A stretch of DNA of 64,000 nucleotides from Vicia villosa (lineage: Eukaryota > Streptophyta > Magnoliopsida > Fabales > Fabaceae). The number at the start of each line of letters is the position of its first letter. The first letter of the stretch is position 1. The notes under the pieces are model-generated. The model searched no databases. It was not told the DNA's origin and was given only the letters and a program-made list of their open reading frames with translations. Below are positions 1 to 11,700 of this stretch, in pieces. The translations under genes and the position numbers were made by a program. The stretch is taken from assembly GCF_029867415.1 (NCBI RefSeq), contig NW_026705151.1:620001-684000 (forward strand), in the 5' to 3' direction.

Positions 1-501
1 AATAATGTATTATAGCTAGCTTAGTTGGAAAACTTTTGATTGGTTACTAGAATATTTTATATATATAAATATATATATAATGACATCTTTGTGTAATGGC
101 ACAGAAATAAACCGTGACAAGATTAATGGTTTAGAATGTACAAAATATAACCACGGTTTTAAATATGTGGTCATAACCAAACTGTGGCTATATCTTGAAC
201 CAAAACTGTATCGTAAACGTTAAATTAAAACCGTGGCTTTACCATATAGCCACAGTTCTGCAGTCATGGCAAATTCAAACCGCGGCCTTAATCAAGCTAC
301 CTAAACCGTGGCCTAAAAAAGCCACGGTTGTAAAAAATGCGTGGTCTATACCAAAAAACCGTGGACTTTACTTTAGGCCACGGCCGTATACTCCACAGTT
401 GGATTTTCGTGGCCAAACCGTGGCCTAAGCGTTACGCCACGGTTATTTTGCATATAGCCTCGGTTTTCTGGGCGTGGCGGGAGACCTTTTTTCCTGTAGT
501 G
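1..501. mobile_element. Terminal part of a CACTA (En/Spm) DNA transposon
   Basis: Read on the minus strand, the right edge begins CACTACAGGAAAAAAGG, a typical CACTA terminus. Inward of it, at about 110-480, more than a dozen copies of AACCGTGGC or its complement GCCACGGTT lie in both orientations, as expected for subterminal transposase-binding repeats. The other end lies beyond base 1. The three bases after the terminus (CGT, 502-504) would be the target duplication. No transposase is visible. The short frames at 195-546 run through the repeats and are not genes. Confidence 0.85.
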
Positions 502-759
502 CGTGCAATGATGCTACGACTTGATTTGAATATTTATGAAGTTTAATGATTCCGCTGTGAGTTAATTATTTAATTTGAAACAAAGTAATATTTTAATAAT
601 GATTTAATTGTCCGTTTTAAGTTACATGCTATGTATCTATATGAAGGCAAATAAGCCACAATTGTTTTTTATGACGAATATGTGATACCTCAAACGAATT
701 TGTTTGGAATTTATACTCTGATTTTTATTATAATTACCGAGTAGATTTGGGGTGTTACA
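502..759 (+). mobile_element. 3' end of a chromovirus-like LTR
   Basis: This AT-rich stretch ends in GGGGTGTTACA, the usual right terminus of Ty3/gypsy LTRs that begin TGTAACACC, as in the LTR at 30938-33071. Words shared with that LTR's tail include TACTCTGA and a TTATT run close to the end. The terminal CA falls exactly where sequence homologous to the interior of the Ogre LTR begins. I infer a whole element inserted into the Ogre 5' LTR and was later hit by the CACTA element. The rest is beyond the left edge. Confidence 0.6.
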
Positions 760-2366
760 CTGATCACCATGTGCCTCAATTTCTGGACCATCTGATCTCA
801 TTTAATGAATGATCCAACGCGCCAGATCACTCTTCCCCACCATGCTCCCTCACTGATTACCACACAGGATCAGTATCCTTTTATTTTCTATTTTATTTTC
901 TATTTTATTTTAATTTCTTTGTTAAATTAATTTAAAATAGTTTTAAAAATCCAAAAAATACACAAAAAATATTTTTAGACTTCTAAAATAATATATTATT
1001 TTCTGAAATAAAAATATTTTATTTTTCTTCAAAATTTCAATATTTTGCATAATTAATTAGTATATATTTATATATTTGCTTTTTTTAATTATTCTAACCA
1101 ATCAAAAATCATAAAAAAATTGTTCTTCATGTTAAATATTGTTTATATATTATAAGCTAATTTTGTACATATTTTGAATCATTTTATCTTTAAGTTTTAA
1201 TTATTTGTATAATTATTTGCATAATTATGTTTTAATTAGCTTAAATCAATTTCAAATCAAATTTCAAAAATTCCAAAAAAATTAGTTTTGTTTTAAAATT
1301 AATTGACAAATATTTTGTACATATTTTAAGCTTAATTTCTAGGTTTAAATCAATTTTCATCTTTTTCTTCATTTTAATTTAATTAATCATGCATTAATTA
1401 TAATTAAAATAAATCATAAAAAATCCAAAAACATGCCTTTTATTTTTCTTGCAATTTAAAATTCCTAGATAAATGTATAGGATGTCAAATTCATGTAAAT
1501 AGGCTAGTTTACATTTCCTGCACAATCGATGTAATAGCGTAGATTTACTTTCCGCACTTTACATTTCCGCATTTTACTTTCCAGCATACATATAAACTGC
1601 GTGTATGTCAAAGATAAAATTGAACCGTTAGATCACTAACTTCAAAGATAAATATCTGAATCCAATCACAATCACACTTGCACCTCTTCAGGTAATCCTT
1701 TTCATTCTTTCAAAATCAAAGCCAAATTCTACTATTTTGAGTACAAAATCGAACCTTGCTTTTATATCCGGTGAAAGGATAGATTTTTAAAGGAAACAGG
1801 ATAAAGACCTTACAACTCAGGGTAGACCTCCTAGTTTGCTTGCTCAAATCAAAACAAACAAAATTCTCATACACTGTTGATTTTTCAAAACTTTCAAAAA
1901 AGACAATACTTTGTATACATCCAAACACGGGTTATTACAAAGTTAACGTTCTTTTCAAAACATCTTTCGAAAGATAAACAAGCATTTTGTATACATCCAC
2001 ACACGGATCATTACAAAATTCAAATTACAAAGGTATTTGAAACCACATATGAGCAATTTCAGAGCAATTGAAAAGTCATCGAAAAACAAGTGAGCTAAGC
2101 AAACTTAAGAGCCCATGGATAACCATGGATACAAAGGGTGCTAACACCTTCCCTTTGTATAACCTACCCCCTTACCCAGAATTTCTTAAAGGTCTTTTTT
2201 CTGTTTCTTTTATAAACCTTTCCTTAATTGGATAAAATAAAAGGTCGGTGGCGACTCTGTGAATTTTCAAAAAATGCGAAAGCATTAAGCGACAAAAAAG
2301 AGTCAGTTCACGTATCTCTACAGATCAGAGGTATGGCCCGGTATTAAAAAAAATCGGAGGTCCACA
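760..2366 (+). repeat. Ogre 5' LTR, right part only
   Basis: It matches 16517-18123 base for base apart from one noticed substitution and ends TCCACA. The first roughly 2.38 kb of the LTR, including the TATA box found at 15834 in the other copy, is absent. The left neighbour is the terminal CA of another LTR, so interruption by insertion is more likely than simple deletion. The frames at 1716-1928 and 1877-2071 recur in the 3' LTR and are not coding. Confidence 0.9.
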
Positions 2367-2370
2367 GAAC

Positions 2371-2388
2371 TGGCGACTCTGCTGGGGA
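2371..2388 (+). other. Ogre primer-binding site
   Basis: TGGCGACTCTGCTGGGGA begins four bases after the LTR. It is complementary to a tRNA 3' end with CCA. Ogre elements are reported to use tRNA-Arg. Confidence 0.85.
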
Positions 2389-3039
2389 AATACTTTCAAA
2401 AACAAAATGTTTTCAAAAGGGGTTACCTTAAGAGAATAGGTCGATGTTTTCAATTGTTTGACTTGATTGCTTTATTTTTCAAAGGCTTGCTTGGGTATTT
2501 TGCTTGTGTGAAAGATTCTAACCCGAATCTCGAGATACCTTAAGTATATGACATTAGACCAAGGAAACTGTACGGCATGTACCGATACGGTTGAGCTGGT
2601 AGTCATCGTTAGTGCGACACTTTGGTTTATACTGATGTCCCTTGAAAACGATCAAGGAGTATATTAGGCTTCCGAAATGTCATTAAACACTAATTTGTCT
2701 TAGAACCTTTTTAGTTGAACTTGACTTGTGGCCTATTAAGTGGCTAGCTTTGAAATTGATCGAAGTTAGTTATCCTCGAGGAATATTTTGATCGGCCGCT
2801 CGAGCGCCGTATTGAGATGTTACTTCCAAGGATCATAGAACCCGAATACTATTCTAGGACAGGTTTTAACCAACTCAACTTCAGTGGGGAGGGTATCACC
2901 TATCAGCTCCATGCAAGCCTTTAAACCTAAGGCTATTGTTTGATTTGTTTTTGTGTGCCACATGTTTGCATCATAAGCATATCATTTTTTGCACCAGACA
3001 CTTCAAGGATCAAAGAGTTTACCTTTGTTTTTGCAGGTA
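2389..3039 (+). other. Ogre 5' leader
   Basis: No coding frame is seen in these 650 bases. The leader ends in a pyrimidine-rich stretch, TTTGTTTTTGCAG, three bases before the ORF1 start codon, which has the form of a 3' splice site. Confidence 0.6.
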
Positions 3040-4383
3040 ATGGCTCCCGCCACCAAAGATTACATCCGAATCAACATTTCAACGGTACCGTCTGAACTAA
3101 AAGACTTAGTGTCAGAATTCCCCAGGAATGTTCAATTCACCGAAAGGCATGGTCACCTACTCCATTTGGTTACCTCAAAATTTGAAGAAGACATGATACG
3201 GGTCCTGTTCCAGTTCTTTGACCCTGAACATCATTGCTTTACCTTTCATGATTACCAGTTGGTACCCACTTTGGAAGAATTCTCTGAACTAATGGGATTG
3301 CCTGTTCGAAATCAATTACCTTTCACTGGTTTAGAAAGGATTCCAAAACCTGAAGTCATTGCTGCTGCTTTACATCTGCGGAAATCAGAAATCGAGTCCA
3401 ATTGGGAAACAAAGAGTGGGGTTAAGGGTTTGCTTGCCAAGTTCTTGTTGGAAAAGGCTCGACTACTGCTAGAAAACAAAAGTTATCCAGCTTTTGAGGA
3501 AGTTATGGCACTTTTGATCTATGGATTGGTTTTATTCCCAAATCCCGACCAGTTCATAAGTGTACACATCATCAACCTTTTCCTAATCCGTAACCCGGTA
3601 CCAACATTGCTGGGAGACATTCTACATTCTCTACACACTCGTACCATGAAGAAACGAGGAACTCTCATGTGCTGTATACCACTACTGGCTAGGTGGTTTA
3701 CATTTCATCTTCCCCGATCAGTGTTGAGAAATGAACAAAGAATGCAATGGTCTCACAGGATTATGTCTTTGTCTCATTCAGATATCCGGTGGAACAACTT
3801 CTTTCAAAAAGACATTACTATCATTGATCATTGTGGAGAGTACCCTAATGTGCCACTCCTTGGCATCAAAGGAGGCATCACTTACAATCCCTCTTTAGCT
3901 CTACGCCAATTCGGATATGCAAGGAGCAACGGTCCTCATGACATGATTATCCGTGGCATTGTGTTTGATTACGAGAATGATTCTCATAGACACCGACGAA
4001 GGTTCATACATGCATGGGGCAGTGTCTATAGAATAGAAAGCAAAACTCTGGGGCAATGGAATTCTATTCCTATGGAACCCTACCTCAGATGGGTCCGTAC
4101 TCATGCTCAGAAACTCCTTATGCCATATCCTGCTGTTCTACCTGTGACTATTGAACCAGAGGTCGAAGGATATGAACCTCAAGTTATTCTACACCCGGAC
4201 ATGCCAACTGACCTAGAAGAGTTGCAAAAATCTTGGGTTCAACTCAAAGAGGAAAGAGACACCTTCAAATCATACTGTCAAGACTATGAGAGAAGGATAT
4301 TGGAGCTCACCGGACAGCTTCAAGAAGAACAGCAGATCAACACATTCCTGGGGGCAAAGAGAAAGCGTCCACGGGAGACCTGA
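3040..4383 (+). CDS. Ogre ORF1 protein
   Basis: This 447-residue ORF lies upstream of gag, a position specific to Ogre-type elements. The first ATG of the frame is at 3040; the open frame upstream has no ATG. The body (about residues 30-360) resembles a plant-mobile-domain-like family common in legume Ogre ORF1 proteins; I recognise the segment around FTFHDYQLVPTLEEF. From about residue 390 the protein becomes a charged, probably coiled-coil region and ends with a basic KRKRPR stretch that could be a nuclear signal. Its biochemical role is not established. The frame has no lesion. Gag starts about 310 bases downstream after its own acceptor-like site, so the two may come from different spliced RNAs. 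Confidence 0.85.
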   Translation: MAPATKDYIRINISTVPSELKDLVSEFPRNVQFTERHGHLLHLVTSKFEEDMIRVLFQFFDPEHHCFTFHDYQLVPTLEEFSELMGLPVRNQLPFTGLERIPKPEVIAAALHLRKSEIESNWETKSGVKGLLAKFLLEKARLLLENKSYPAFEEVMALLIYGLVLFPNPDQFISVHIINLFLIRNPVPTLLGDILHSLHTRTMKKRGTLMCCIPLLARWFTFHLPRSVLRNEQRMQWSHRIMSLSHSDIRWNNFFQKDITIIDHCGEYPNVPLLGIKGGITYNPSLALRQFGYARSNGPHDMIIRGIVFDYENDSHRHRRRFIHAWGSVYRIESKTLGQWNSIPMEPYLRWVRTHAQKLLMPYPAVLPVTIEPEVEGYEPQVILHPDMPTDLEELQKSWVQLKEERDTFKSYCQDYERRILELTGQLQEEQQINTFLGAKRKRPRET

Positions 4384-4693
4384 AGGATCATTTATTTTAT
4401 TTCTGTCTTGTAAGCCCAAATGAGGCAAAGAAAAAAGAAGCAAAAAAAAAAAAAGAAATAAATTGATTAACTAACGTTTGTTTCTTCTTTAACAAATCTA
4501 AACTCTAAGATCCTTGAAACATTGCACACACATTTCACTTCATGCATTGCATATACATTTCATACATTGCATTCATATACATTGCATATACATTTCATAC
4601 ATTGCATACACATGGCATCCAGTCATACACATGGCATAACAGGTTCACATGACGGATTTCTCATCTTCTCGCTGTTTATTTCAGTCAGAAGAG
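4384..4693 (+). other. Ogre spacer between ORF1 and gag
   Basis: It contains an A-rich tract at about 4440-4460, then degenerate CATACATT/CATTGCAT repeats (4530-4620). It ends in a pyrimidine tract plus CAG at about 4670-4684, ten bases before the gag ATG. I see no gene. The frame at 4522-4704 is only a translation of the repeats. Confidence 0.6.
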
Positions 4694-7600
4694 ATGGAAT
4701 CTGAAATGAGCATCAAGAATCTCGAAGCACAGAATGCCCAAGTTCAAGTGGCAATTCTGGAACTGGCAAAAGGGCAACAAGAACTGAAAGCCCTGATAAT
4801 CAAGAAGAAAAAGAAGCCCAAAGGATCTGTAGGTGTGAGTCACCTGAGAAGAAAGATCAAAATCCCAGTCAAAAAGTTCACAAAGCCACCGATCCCTGAA
4901 ACAGTCGGTGATGATGAACAAGAAGACAATCAAAGCAACCAGGGTTCTGCTAAACCCTCTCTCTCTTCAAATGAAGAAAATGATCATTCTGGGGACGAAC
5001 CGGATAATGAAAAATACCAACAGCTGGAAGACCGTATGAAAGCTATGGAGATACAAAAAATACCTGGCCTAGATTTCAATGATCTAGGGCTCATCTCGGA
5101 TGTTGTTATCCCTCCAAAATTCAAAGTTCCTGTCTTTGCAAAATATGATGGAGTTTCTTGCCCGAAACTACATCTGAGATCCTATGTGAGGAAGATACAA
5201 CCTCATACAACAGATAACAAGTTGTGGATTCACTTCTTCCAAGAAAGTCTGTCGGGTACACAACTCGAATGGTACTATCAGCTGGAAAATACCAAGGTTC
5301 ATACTTGGGAAGAATTAGCTGCTGCTTTTTACAAACAGTACCAATACAATGCTGATCTTGCGCCAACCCGTACTCAACTAAGGGGCATGTCTATGGGACC
5401 AAAAGAAAGTTTCAAAGGATATGCACAAAAGTGGAGAGATATGGCTGGAAGGGTTCAACCACCCTTATCTGATCGCGAACTAGTTGACATGTTCATGGGC
5501 ACTTTAACTGGCCCTTTCTATAGCCATTTGCTGGGAAGCTCATCATCAGGTTTCACTGACCTGATACTGACCGGAGAACGTGTCGAAAGTGGCATTCAAA
5601 ATGGAAAAATTCAAATAGGTTCCTCCTCTGGTACTACAAAAAGGCCCATCAGCGGGAGAAATGAGGTCAATGCAACACAAATTCAGAAAAGTCGCAAAAG
5701 TGAGCAGCATCAATCTGTAGGGGCAGTTCTGATCTCCACATCTGCACCTCAAAAAGATCAACAGCCAAAATATACGCATCGACCAGATGCACCAAGAAGA
5801 AATTTCACCAAAATCAACATGCCAATCTCTCAGGCATTGCAGCACTTGCTAAAAGCAGATCTGATCACCTTAAGAGGTCCTCCAAAGAATGTCAACACTT
5901 CCTCTCCAAATTATCGCCCTGATGCAACATGTGCCTATCACTCAAACTGTCCAGGGCATGACGCAGATCACTGCTGGGCCTTGAAAAATAAAATACAAGA
6001 TATGATAGATGCTGGTGAAATTGAGTTCGATCCTCCAGAAACTCCAAATGTCATCACAGCACCTATGCCAAAGCATGACAAAACTGTCAACGCTATCCTG
6101 GACACTGTTTACATCTATGATGTGAACGAATTATCAACTCCACTCTGCGAAGTCAAAGGAAAGCTAATCCGAGCTGGTTACTTTCCAGGGTGTGACCCCG
6201 ACTGCTTTTACTGCTCCTGCCTGCCCAATGGTTGTGAAAATCTGAGGATGGGAATTCAAAAATGGATGGATCGCCGTATCATTATGTTTGAGAGGCTCCC
6301 TTCTATGGACGTACTGTGCGAAGTCTTTGCAAACGGGATAAGAATAGAGGATGTCTCAGTGATCTCCAGCTTACCATTCAAAATCTCTGCCAAGGCTCCA
6401 TTCAAAATTTCTGCTACACTCAAAGTGGCATCAGTAGTCATTGCTAGTCCAACTCCATTTCCATACTCCTCAGACAAAGCTGTCCCATGGGGATATGACA
6501 CTAATGTTTACATTCATGGAGTTAAGCAGAGTACCTCGACTGAAGAGACCGCAAAGTTATCTACTCCAACTGTGGGTAATATTGTGGGTACCAGCAAAAT
6601 CACGAGAAGTGGAAGAATCTTTTCACCAGAAATTTCTCCAAATGTTGCTGCTGGTCCAGTCCGAGTCCCAGTTCCTAATCAAAATGTCAACGCTCGAGGC
6701 AAAGAGCCACAAGTTGAACAAATTCAAACCCCGGTGGAGATCACTGCTGAGGATCCATCAAAGCAAGAAATGGAGGAAATATTGAAAATCATCTGCAAGA
6801 GTGATTACAATATTGTTGAGCAACTGGGGCACACCGCTTCAAAAATCTCAATGCTATCTCTGCTAAAATATTCAGAAGCTCATGCCAAAGCTCTGATGAA
6901 GTTCCTGAAAGCTGCGCATGTGCCTCAAGAGATCTCAGTCGACCAATTTGAGAATTGTGTTGCCAATCTAACCGTGAGCAATGGTCTCGGTTTCTCCGAT
7001 GTGGATCTAACCCCTGCTGGAAAAAATCACAACAAAGCCTTACATATCTCCATTGAATGTAATGGCACCACTCTATCTCATGTGCTAGTAGATAACGGTT
7101 CTTCTCTGAACGTGTTACCGAAAACAGTACTAGAAAAGCTTGACTTCGAAGGAATTGTGTTACAGCCAAGTGATGTTGTGGTAAGAGCCTTTGACGGGTC
7201 AACCAGAACGGTATACGGAAAAGTGAATCTCCCAATCAGAGTGGGTTCTCAAATCTTCGATTCTATCTTTTACGTAATGGAAATTCACCCAGCCTACTCC
7301 TGTTTACTTGGACGCCCTTGGATACATGGGGCAAACGCTGTAACTTCTACCCTGCATCAGAAGTTAAAATATCCAGTAAAAGGAAAGATTGTCACAGTCT
7401 ATGGCGAAGAGGAATATGTGGTTAGTCACCTAAGCAATTCCAAATATGTCGAGTTGGAGGACGAATTCATCGAAACTCCATGCCAATCATTTGAGGTGGT
7501 CTCTCCAGATGTCTCTACCACCAAGCATATTCCTGCTACTCCAACTACAACTATGGCTTCTCTCAAAGATGCCAAAGCCATGATTGAACAGGGTGATTGC

Positions 7601-8470
7601 ACAGTATGGGGACAGCTTCCCGATATACCCTACAAATCTGACAAGCTAGGTCTGGGCTATGATAGTGAAAATCAAAAGAATGATCAAAGTCCTCGTTCTG
7701 GAGGATTAATGTCACACTTCGTCAGCCAAGAAGTAAACGCTATTGAAGATGAAGGAGTGTTCTTGAACCATATCATTCAGCCATATCCAGATGAAATTCC
7801 ACCCATTTCCATGGGAATGTGGGATGCTGTGGGAGAACCAAACGGCGGGTATAACTATCAGTATGCCACACCTCAGAATTCTTATATTGCTATGGAGGAC
7901 CTTACCCCGACTGGATGGGGTGATCAAATTGGAAATGATCAAATTTTCACAAGTCCCGTCACTGAGCAATATCAAAATCCACCCAAAGAAGTATGGGACA
8001 CGCTAGGAGAACCCAGCGGCAAATATGACTATATGGTGAAATATTCCGCTCCTCCGAGCTCACAAATTGCCATGGAGGACATTGTCCCAACTGGATGGGA
8101 TGAACATTACGATGACAATTTCGCTCTTGAAGAAGCCAGGGAAATACCAAATAACGAGGGTTGCTTTCTGTCAGCATACACTCCTCACCAAGATGCACAA
8201 GTCTCTATTCAAAACATCATCCCGACTTCATGGGACGGCCTTATCGAGCATCTCGCTCAGCCAACAGAGATATCTCAGCCTGGGCTCTCGTATCCAGCAG
8301 AGTATATCCCTTATCCCGAAGGATCACCGGCTCATTTTCCCACTAATGAAATCAATGCTGTGGAAGATGAAAAAGACAACTGCAACTGGAACAGCTGGGT
8401 ACTCCCTGCTCACAACAGTGGATTGAACAACTGGAAAGCTGAGGATGTGATCTCCTTTGACCAGGAGTAA
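4694..8470 (+). CDS. Ogre Gag-protease, exon 1 of gag-pol
   Basis: I chose the ATG at 4694 because a splice-acceptor-like CAG precedes it by ten bases; an in-frame ATG at 4649 is the alternative. Residues about 155-275 form the retrotransposon Gag domain. A C/H cluster at about 412-428 (C-x5-C-x2-H-x4-C) resembles a zinc knuckle. The aspartic protease motif is DNGSSLNV at about residue 800, with N where most proteases have S or T. The C-terminal part carries three spaced copies of a motif ending PTGW or PTSW (near 7905, 8087 and 8220). The frame stops at 8468-8470 if unspliced. If the intron from 8467 is removed, it continues in frame into RT. No frameshift or premature stop is seen. Confidence 0.9.
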   Translation: MESEMSIKNLEAQNAQVQVAILELAKGQQELKALIIKKKKKPKGSVGVSHLRRKIKIPVKKFTKPPIPETVGDDEQEDNQSNQGSAKPSLSSNEENDHSGDEPDNEKYQQLEDRMKAMEIQKIPGLDFNDLGLISDVVIPPKFKVPVFAKYDGVSCPKLHLRSYVRKIQPHTTDNKLWIHFFQESLSGTQLEWYYQLENTKVHTWEELAAAFYKQYQYNADLAPTRTQLRGMSMGPKESFKGYAQKWRDMAGRVQPPLSDRELVDMFMGTLTGPFYSHLLGSSSSGFTDLILTGERVESGIQNGKIQIGSSSGTTKRPISGRNEVNATQIQKSRKSEQHQSVGAVLISTSAPQKDQQPKYTHRPDAPRRNFTKINMPISQALQHLLKADLITLRGPPKNVNTSSPNYRPDATCAYHSNCPGHDADHCWALKNKIQDMIDAGEIEFDPPETPNVITAPMPKHDKTVNAILDTVYIYDVNELSTPLCEVKGKLIRAGYFPGCDPDCFYCSCLPNGCENLRMGIQKWMDRRIIMFERLPSMDVLCEVFANGIRIEDVSVISSLPFKISAKAPFKISATLKVASVVIASPTPFPYSSDKAVPWGYDTNVYIHGVKQSTSTEETAKLSTPTVGNIVGTSKITRSGRIFSPEISPNVAAGPVRVPVPNQNVNARGKEPQVEQIQTPVEITAEDPSKQEMEEILKIICKSDYNIVEQLGHTASKISMLSLLKYSEAHAKALMKFLKAAHVPQEISVDQFENCVANLTVSNGLGFSDVDLTPAGKNHNKALHISIECNGTTLSHVLVDNGSSLNVLPKTVLEKLDFEGIVLQPSDVVVRAFDGSTRTVYGKVNLPIRVGSQIFDSIFYVMEIHPAYSCLLGRPWIHGANAVTSTLHQKLKYPVKGKIVTVYGEEEYVVSHLSNSKYVELEDEFIETPCQSFEVVSPDVSTTKHIPATPTTTMASLKDAKAMIEQGDCTVWGQLPDIPYKSDKLGLGYDSENQKNDQSPRSGGLMSHFVSQEVNAIEDEGVFLNHIIQPYPDEIPPISMGMWDAVGEPNGGYNYQYATPQNSYIAMEDLTPTGWGDQIGNDQIFTSPVTEQYQNPPKEVWDTLGEPSGKYDYMVKYSAPPSSQIAMEDIVPTGWDEHYDDNFALEEAREIPNNEGCFLSAYTPHQDAQVSIQNIIPTSWDGLIEHLAQPTEISQPGLSYPAEYIPYPEGSPAHFPTNEINAVEDEKDNCNWNSWVLPAHNSGLNNWKAEDVISFDQE

Positions 8471-8725
8471 ATGCCATTTCCTGTTTTCTTTGTGTATATT
8501 GTGCAAAGATAAAAGTGGTTCCTGAACAATCGAACCATGAGCTTGAAAAGCCGTGTGCCTTAGCACACTGGTCCTTCTATAAGGGCTTATCATATCATGA
8601 TCATGTGCATTCAATAAAATCATGGGACGCTTGCATATTTAAATTTTGTGATCCTTTTTCCTTCTTTCTTCGCCTTCTAATAGCTATGTTTTTTCTTCAC
8701 ACATACTCACATAATTAACTTGCAG
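8467..8725 (+). other. Ogre intron between protease and RT
   Basis: The donor is GA|GTAAAT at 8467 and the acceptor is AACTTGCAG ending at 8725, giving 259 bases. The protease stop codon spans the donor. Joining 8466 to 8726 restores one frame through 12194, which I checked by codon counting. A facultative intron here is an established Ogre property and may set the ratio of Gag-protease to full Gag-Pol. Confidence 0.85.
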
Positions 8726-11700
8726 ATTCACATACACTCTGGATCCAGTCAACAACGATTCTGCTATTGCCCGTCATGACTTTGAAAATCCGATCTACCA
8801 AACTGAGGACGAAAGTGAGGAAGATTGTGAAGTGCCAAGAGAACTTGCAAGGCTGCTAGAACAAGAAGACAAGGCCATACAGCCTCACGAGGAGCCAATT
8901 GAGGTCATCAACTTGGGCAGCAACGAAGAAAAGAAAGAAGTCAAAATAGGGGCTGATTTAGAACACAGCGTCAAGCAAAGACTGATTCAAATGCTGCGAG
9001 ACTACGTCGAGATATTCGCCTGGTCCTATGAGGATATGCCAGGCCTTGACACGGACATCGTAGTTCATCGCCTACCAATCAAAGAAGGTAGCACTCCAGT
9101 CAAACAGAAACTACGAAGGAGTAGGCCTGATATGTCAAAAAAGATCAAAGACGAGGTTGAAAAACAATTCAATGCCGGATTCCTAAAAGTTGTAAGTTAT
9201 CCTCCTTGGATAGCTAACATCGTCCCTGTACCTAAAAAAGATGGGAAAGTCAGAATGTGCGTAGACTACAGAGATCTGAACCGGGCAAGCCCCAAAGATG
9301 ATTTCCCTTTACCACACATCGATGTACTGGTTGACAATACCGCACAATGCAAGGTATTCTCCTTTATGGACGGATTCTCAGGGTACAATCAAATCAAGAT
9401 GGCACCCGAAGACATGGAAAAAACAACCTTCACAACACCCTGGGGAACCTTTTGTTACAAAGTAATGCCCTTTGGTCTGAAAAACGCAGGAGCAACCTAT
9501 CAACGTGCAATGGTAGCGCTATTTCATGATATGATTCATCAAGAAATAGAGGTGTATGTCGATGACATGATTGCAAAATCCAACACCGAGGAAGAACATT
9601 TGGGTCATTTACACAAGTTGTTTGACAGACTCAAGAAATACAAGTTGCGACTGAACCCAAATAAGTGTACCTTTGGAGTAAGATCCGGCAAACTCTTAGG
9701 TTTCATCGTCAGCAGCAAAGGTATTGAGGTTGATCCCGCCAAGGTTAAAGCCATTCAAGAAATGCCTATACCTCGTACCGAGAAACAAGTCAGAGGATTC
9801 TTGGGACGTCTGAATTACATCGCCCGATTTATTGCCCACATGACTACTACTTGTGTGCCGATCTTCAAACTGTTGAAGAAAGATCAAGTGGAAAGGTGGA
9901 ATGACAAATGCCAGTTAGCCTTTGACAAAATCAAAGAATATCTCCAAAAACCTCCAATCTTGTTGCCACCTGTGGAAGGCAGACCTCTGATAATGTACCT
10001 AACTGTGTTAGAAGACTCAATGGGGTGTGTACTAGGGCAACATGACGAATCCGGCCGAAAGGAGCACGCAATCTACTATCTTAGCAAAAAGTTTACCGAT
10101 TGTGAAACAAGATACTCACTACTCGAAAAAACTTGTTGTGCCTTAGCTTGGGCAGCTCGCCGGCTAAGACAGTACATGCTAAATCACACCACTTTCCTAA
10201 TCTCCAAGATGGATCCCATCAAATACGTGTTCGAAAAACCTGCTCTCTCTGGAAGAATAGCGAGATGGCAAATGATCTTGACAGAATATGACATTCAATA
10301 CACTTCACAAAAAGCAATCAAAGGAAGTGTGGTAGCTGATCATCTGGCTCATCAAGCAGTAGATGATTATCAAGCATTGAACTTTGACTTCCCAGACGAA
10401 GACATTATGCTAGTCAATGACTACAAACAACCAGGACCAGAAGAAGGACCCGGGCCAGGATCCCGGTGGACTATGGTTTTTGACGGAGCTTCTAATGCAC
10501 TTGGCAATGGCATCGGAGCTGTGATCATTTCCCCCGCAGGAGGTCATACACCATTCACTGCCAGGTTATGCTTCAATTGCACTAACAATATAGCCGAATA
10601 CGAAGCATGTATTCTGGGTCTCAAAGCTGCAATCGATCTAAGAATCAAATTCCTGGAAGTCTACGGAGACTCGGCCTTGGTAATCTACCAAGTCAAAGGG
10701 GAATGGGACACAAAGCACCCAAATCTAATTCCTTACAAAGAATATGTGCTGAGTTTGATTCTTTACTTCGAAGAAATCACTTTCGAACACATCCCACGCG
10801 AGGAAAATCAACTAGCTGATGCTTTAGCTACCATGTCATCCATGTTCAAAGTCAGGTGGGACAACGAGGCGCCTATGATCACCATCTACAGGCAAGATGA
10901 ACCATCCTATTGCAATGAGATCAATACCGAAGGAACCGAGGAAAAACCATGGTTCCATGAAGTAAAAAGATATCTCGAAGCTCAGGAGTACCCTGAAGGG
11001 GCATCCATTAATGACAGAAAGTTTCTAAGGAGATTTGCTGCCAAATTCTTTCTAAGCAATGGAACCCTATACAAACGCAACCATGACTCGACTTTACTTC
11101 GCTGTGTAAACAAGAAGGAAGCAGAACAGATCATGGAAGAAATACACAATGGTGCCTTCGGTACTCATTCCAGTGGACATACAATGGCTAAAAAGATCCT
11201 TAGAGCAGGTTATTACTGGTCTACCATGGAAACAGACTGCCATCATCACTCCCGAACATGTCACAAATGCCAGATATATGCTGACAAAGTACATGTACCT
11301 CCAGTTCCATTAAGCGTCCTGACGGCTCCTTGGCCTTTTGCAATGTGGGGTATTGATATGATTGGAGAAATCAAACCTACTGCCTCCAACGGACATCGCT
11401 TTATCCTGGTCGCTATTGACTACTTCACAAAGTGGGTAGAAGCAGCTTCATTTGCTTCTGTTACCAAAAATGTGGTGGCCCGGTTCATCAAATACAATCT
11501 CATTTGTCGGTACGGCATCCCTGAACGGATTATCACGGACAATGGCACAAATCTAAACAACAGAATGATTACTGAACTTTGCACACAGTTCAAGATCAAG
11601 CATCATAATTCTTCTCCATATCGACCAAAGATGAACGGCGCGGTGGAAGCTGCCAACAAGAACATCAAGAAAATCATACAAAAAATGACAGTAACCTACA

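Noticed and set aside
760..2366. Solo or truncated LTR produced by deletion
   Set aside because: The left junction coincides with the terminal CA of another LTR, so interruption by an inserted element explains it more simply. Only sequence left of base 1 can decide.
4685..8623. Antisense ORFs of 80-150 codons within the Ogre gag-protease gene
   Set aside because: They are shadows of the strongly coding plus frame.
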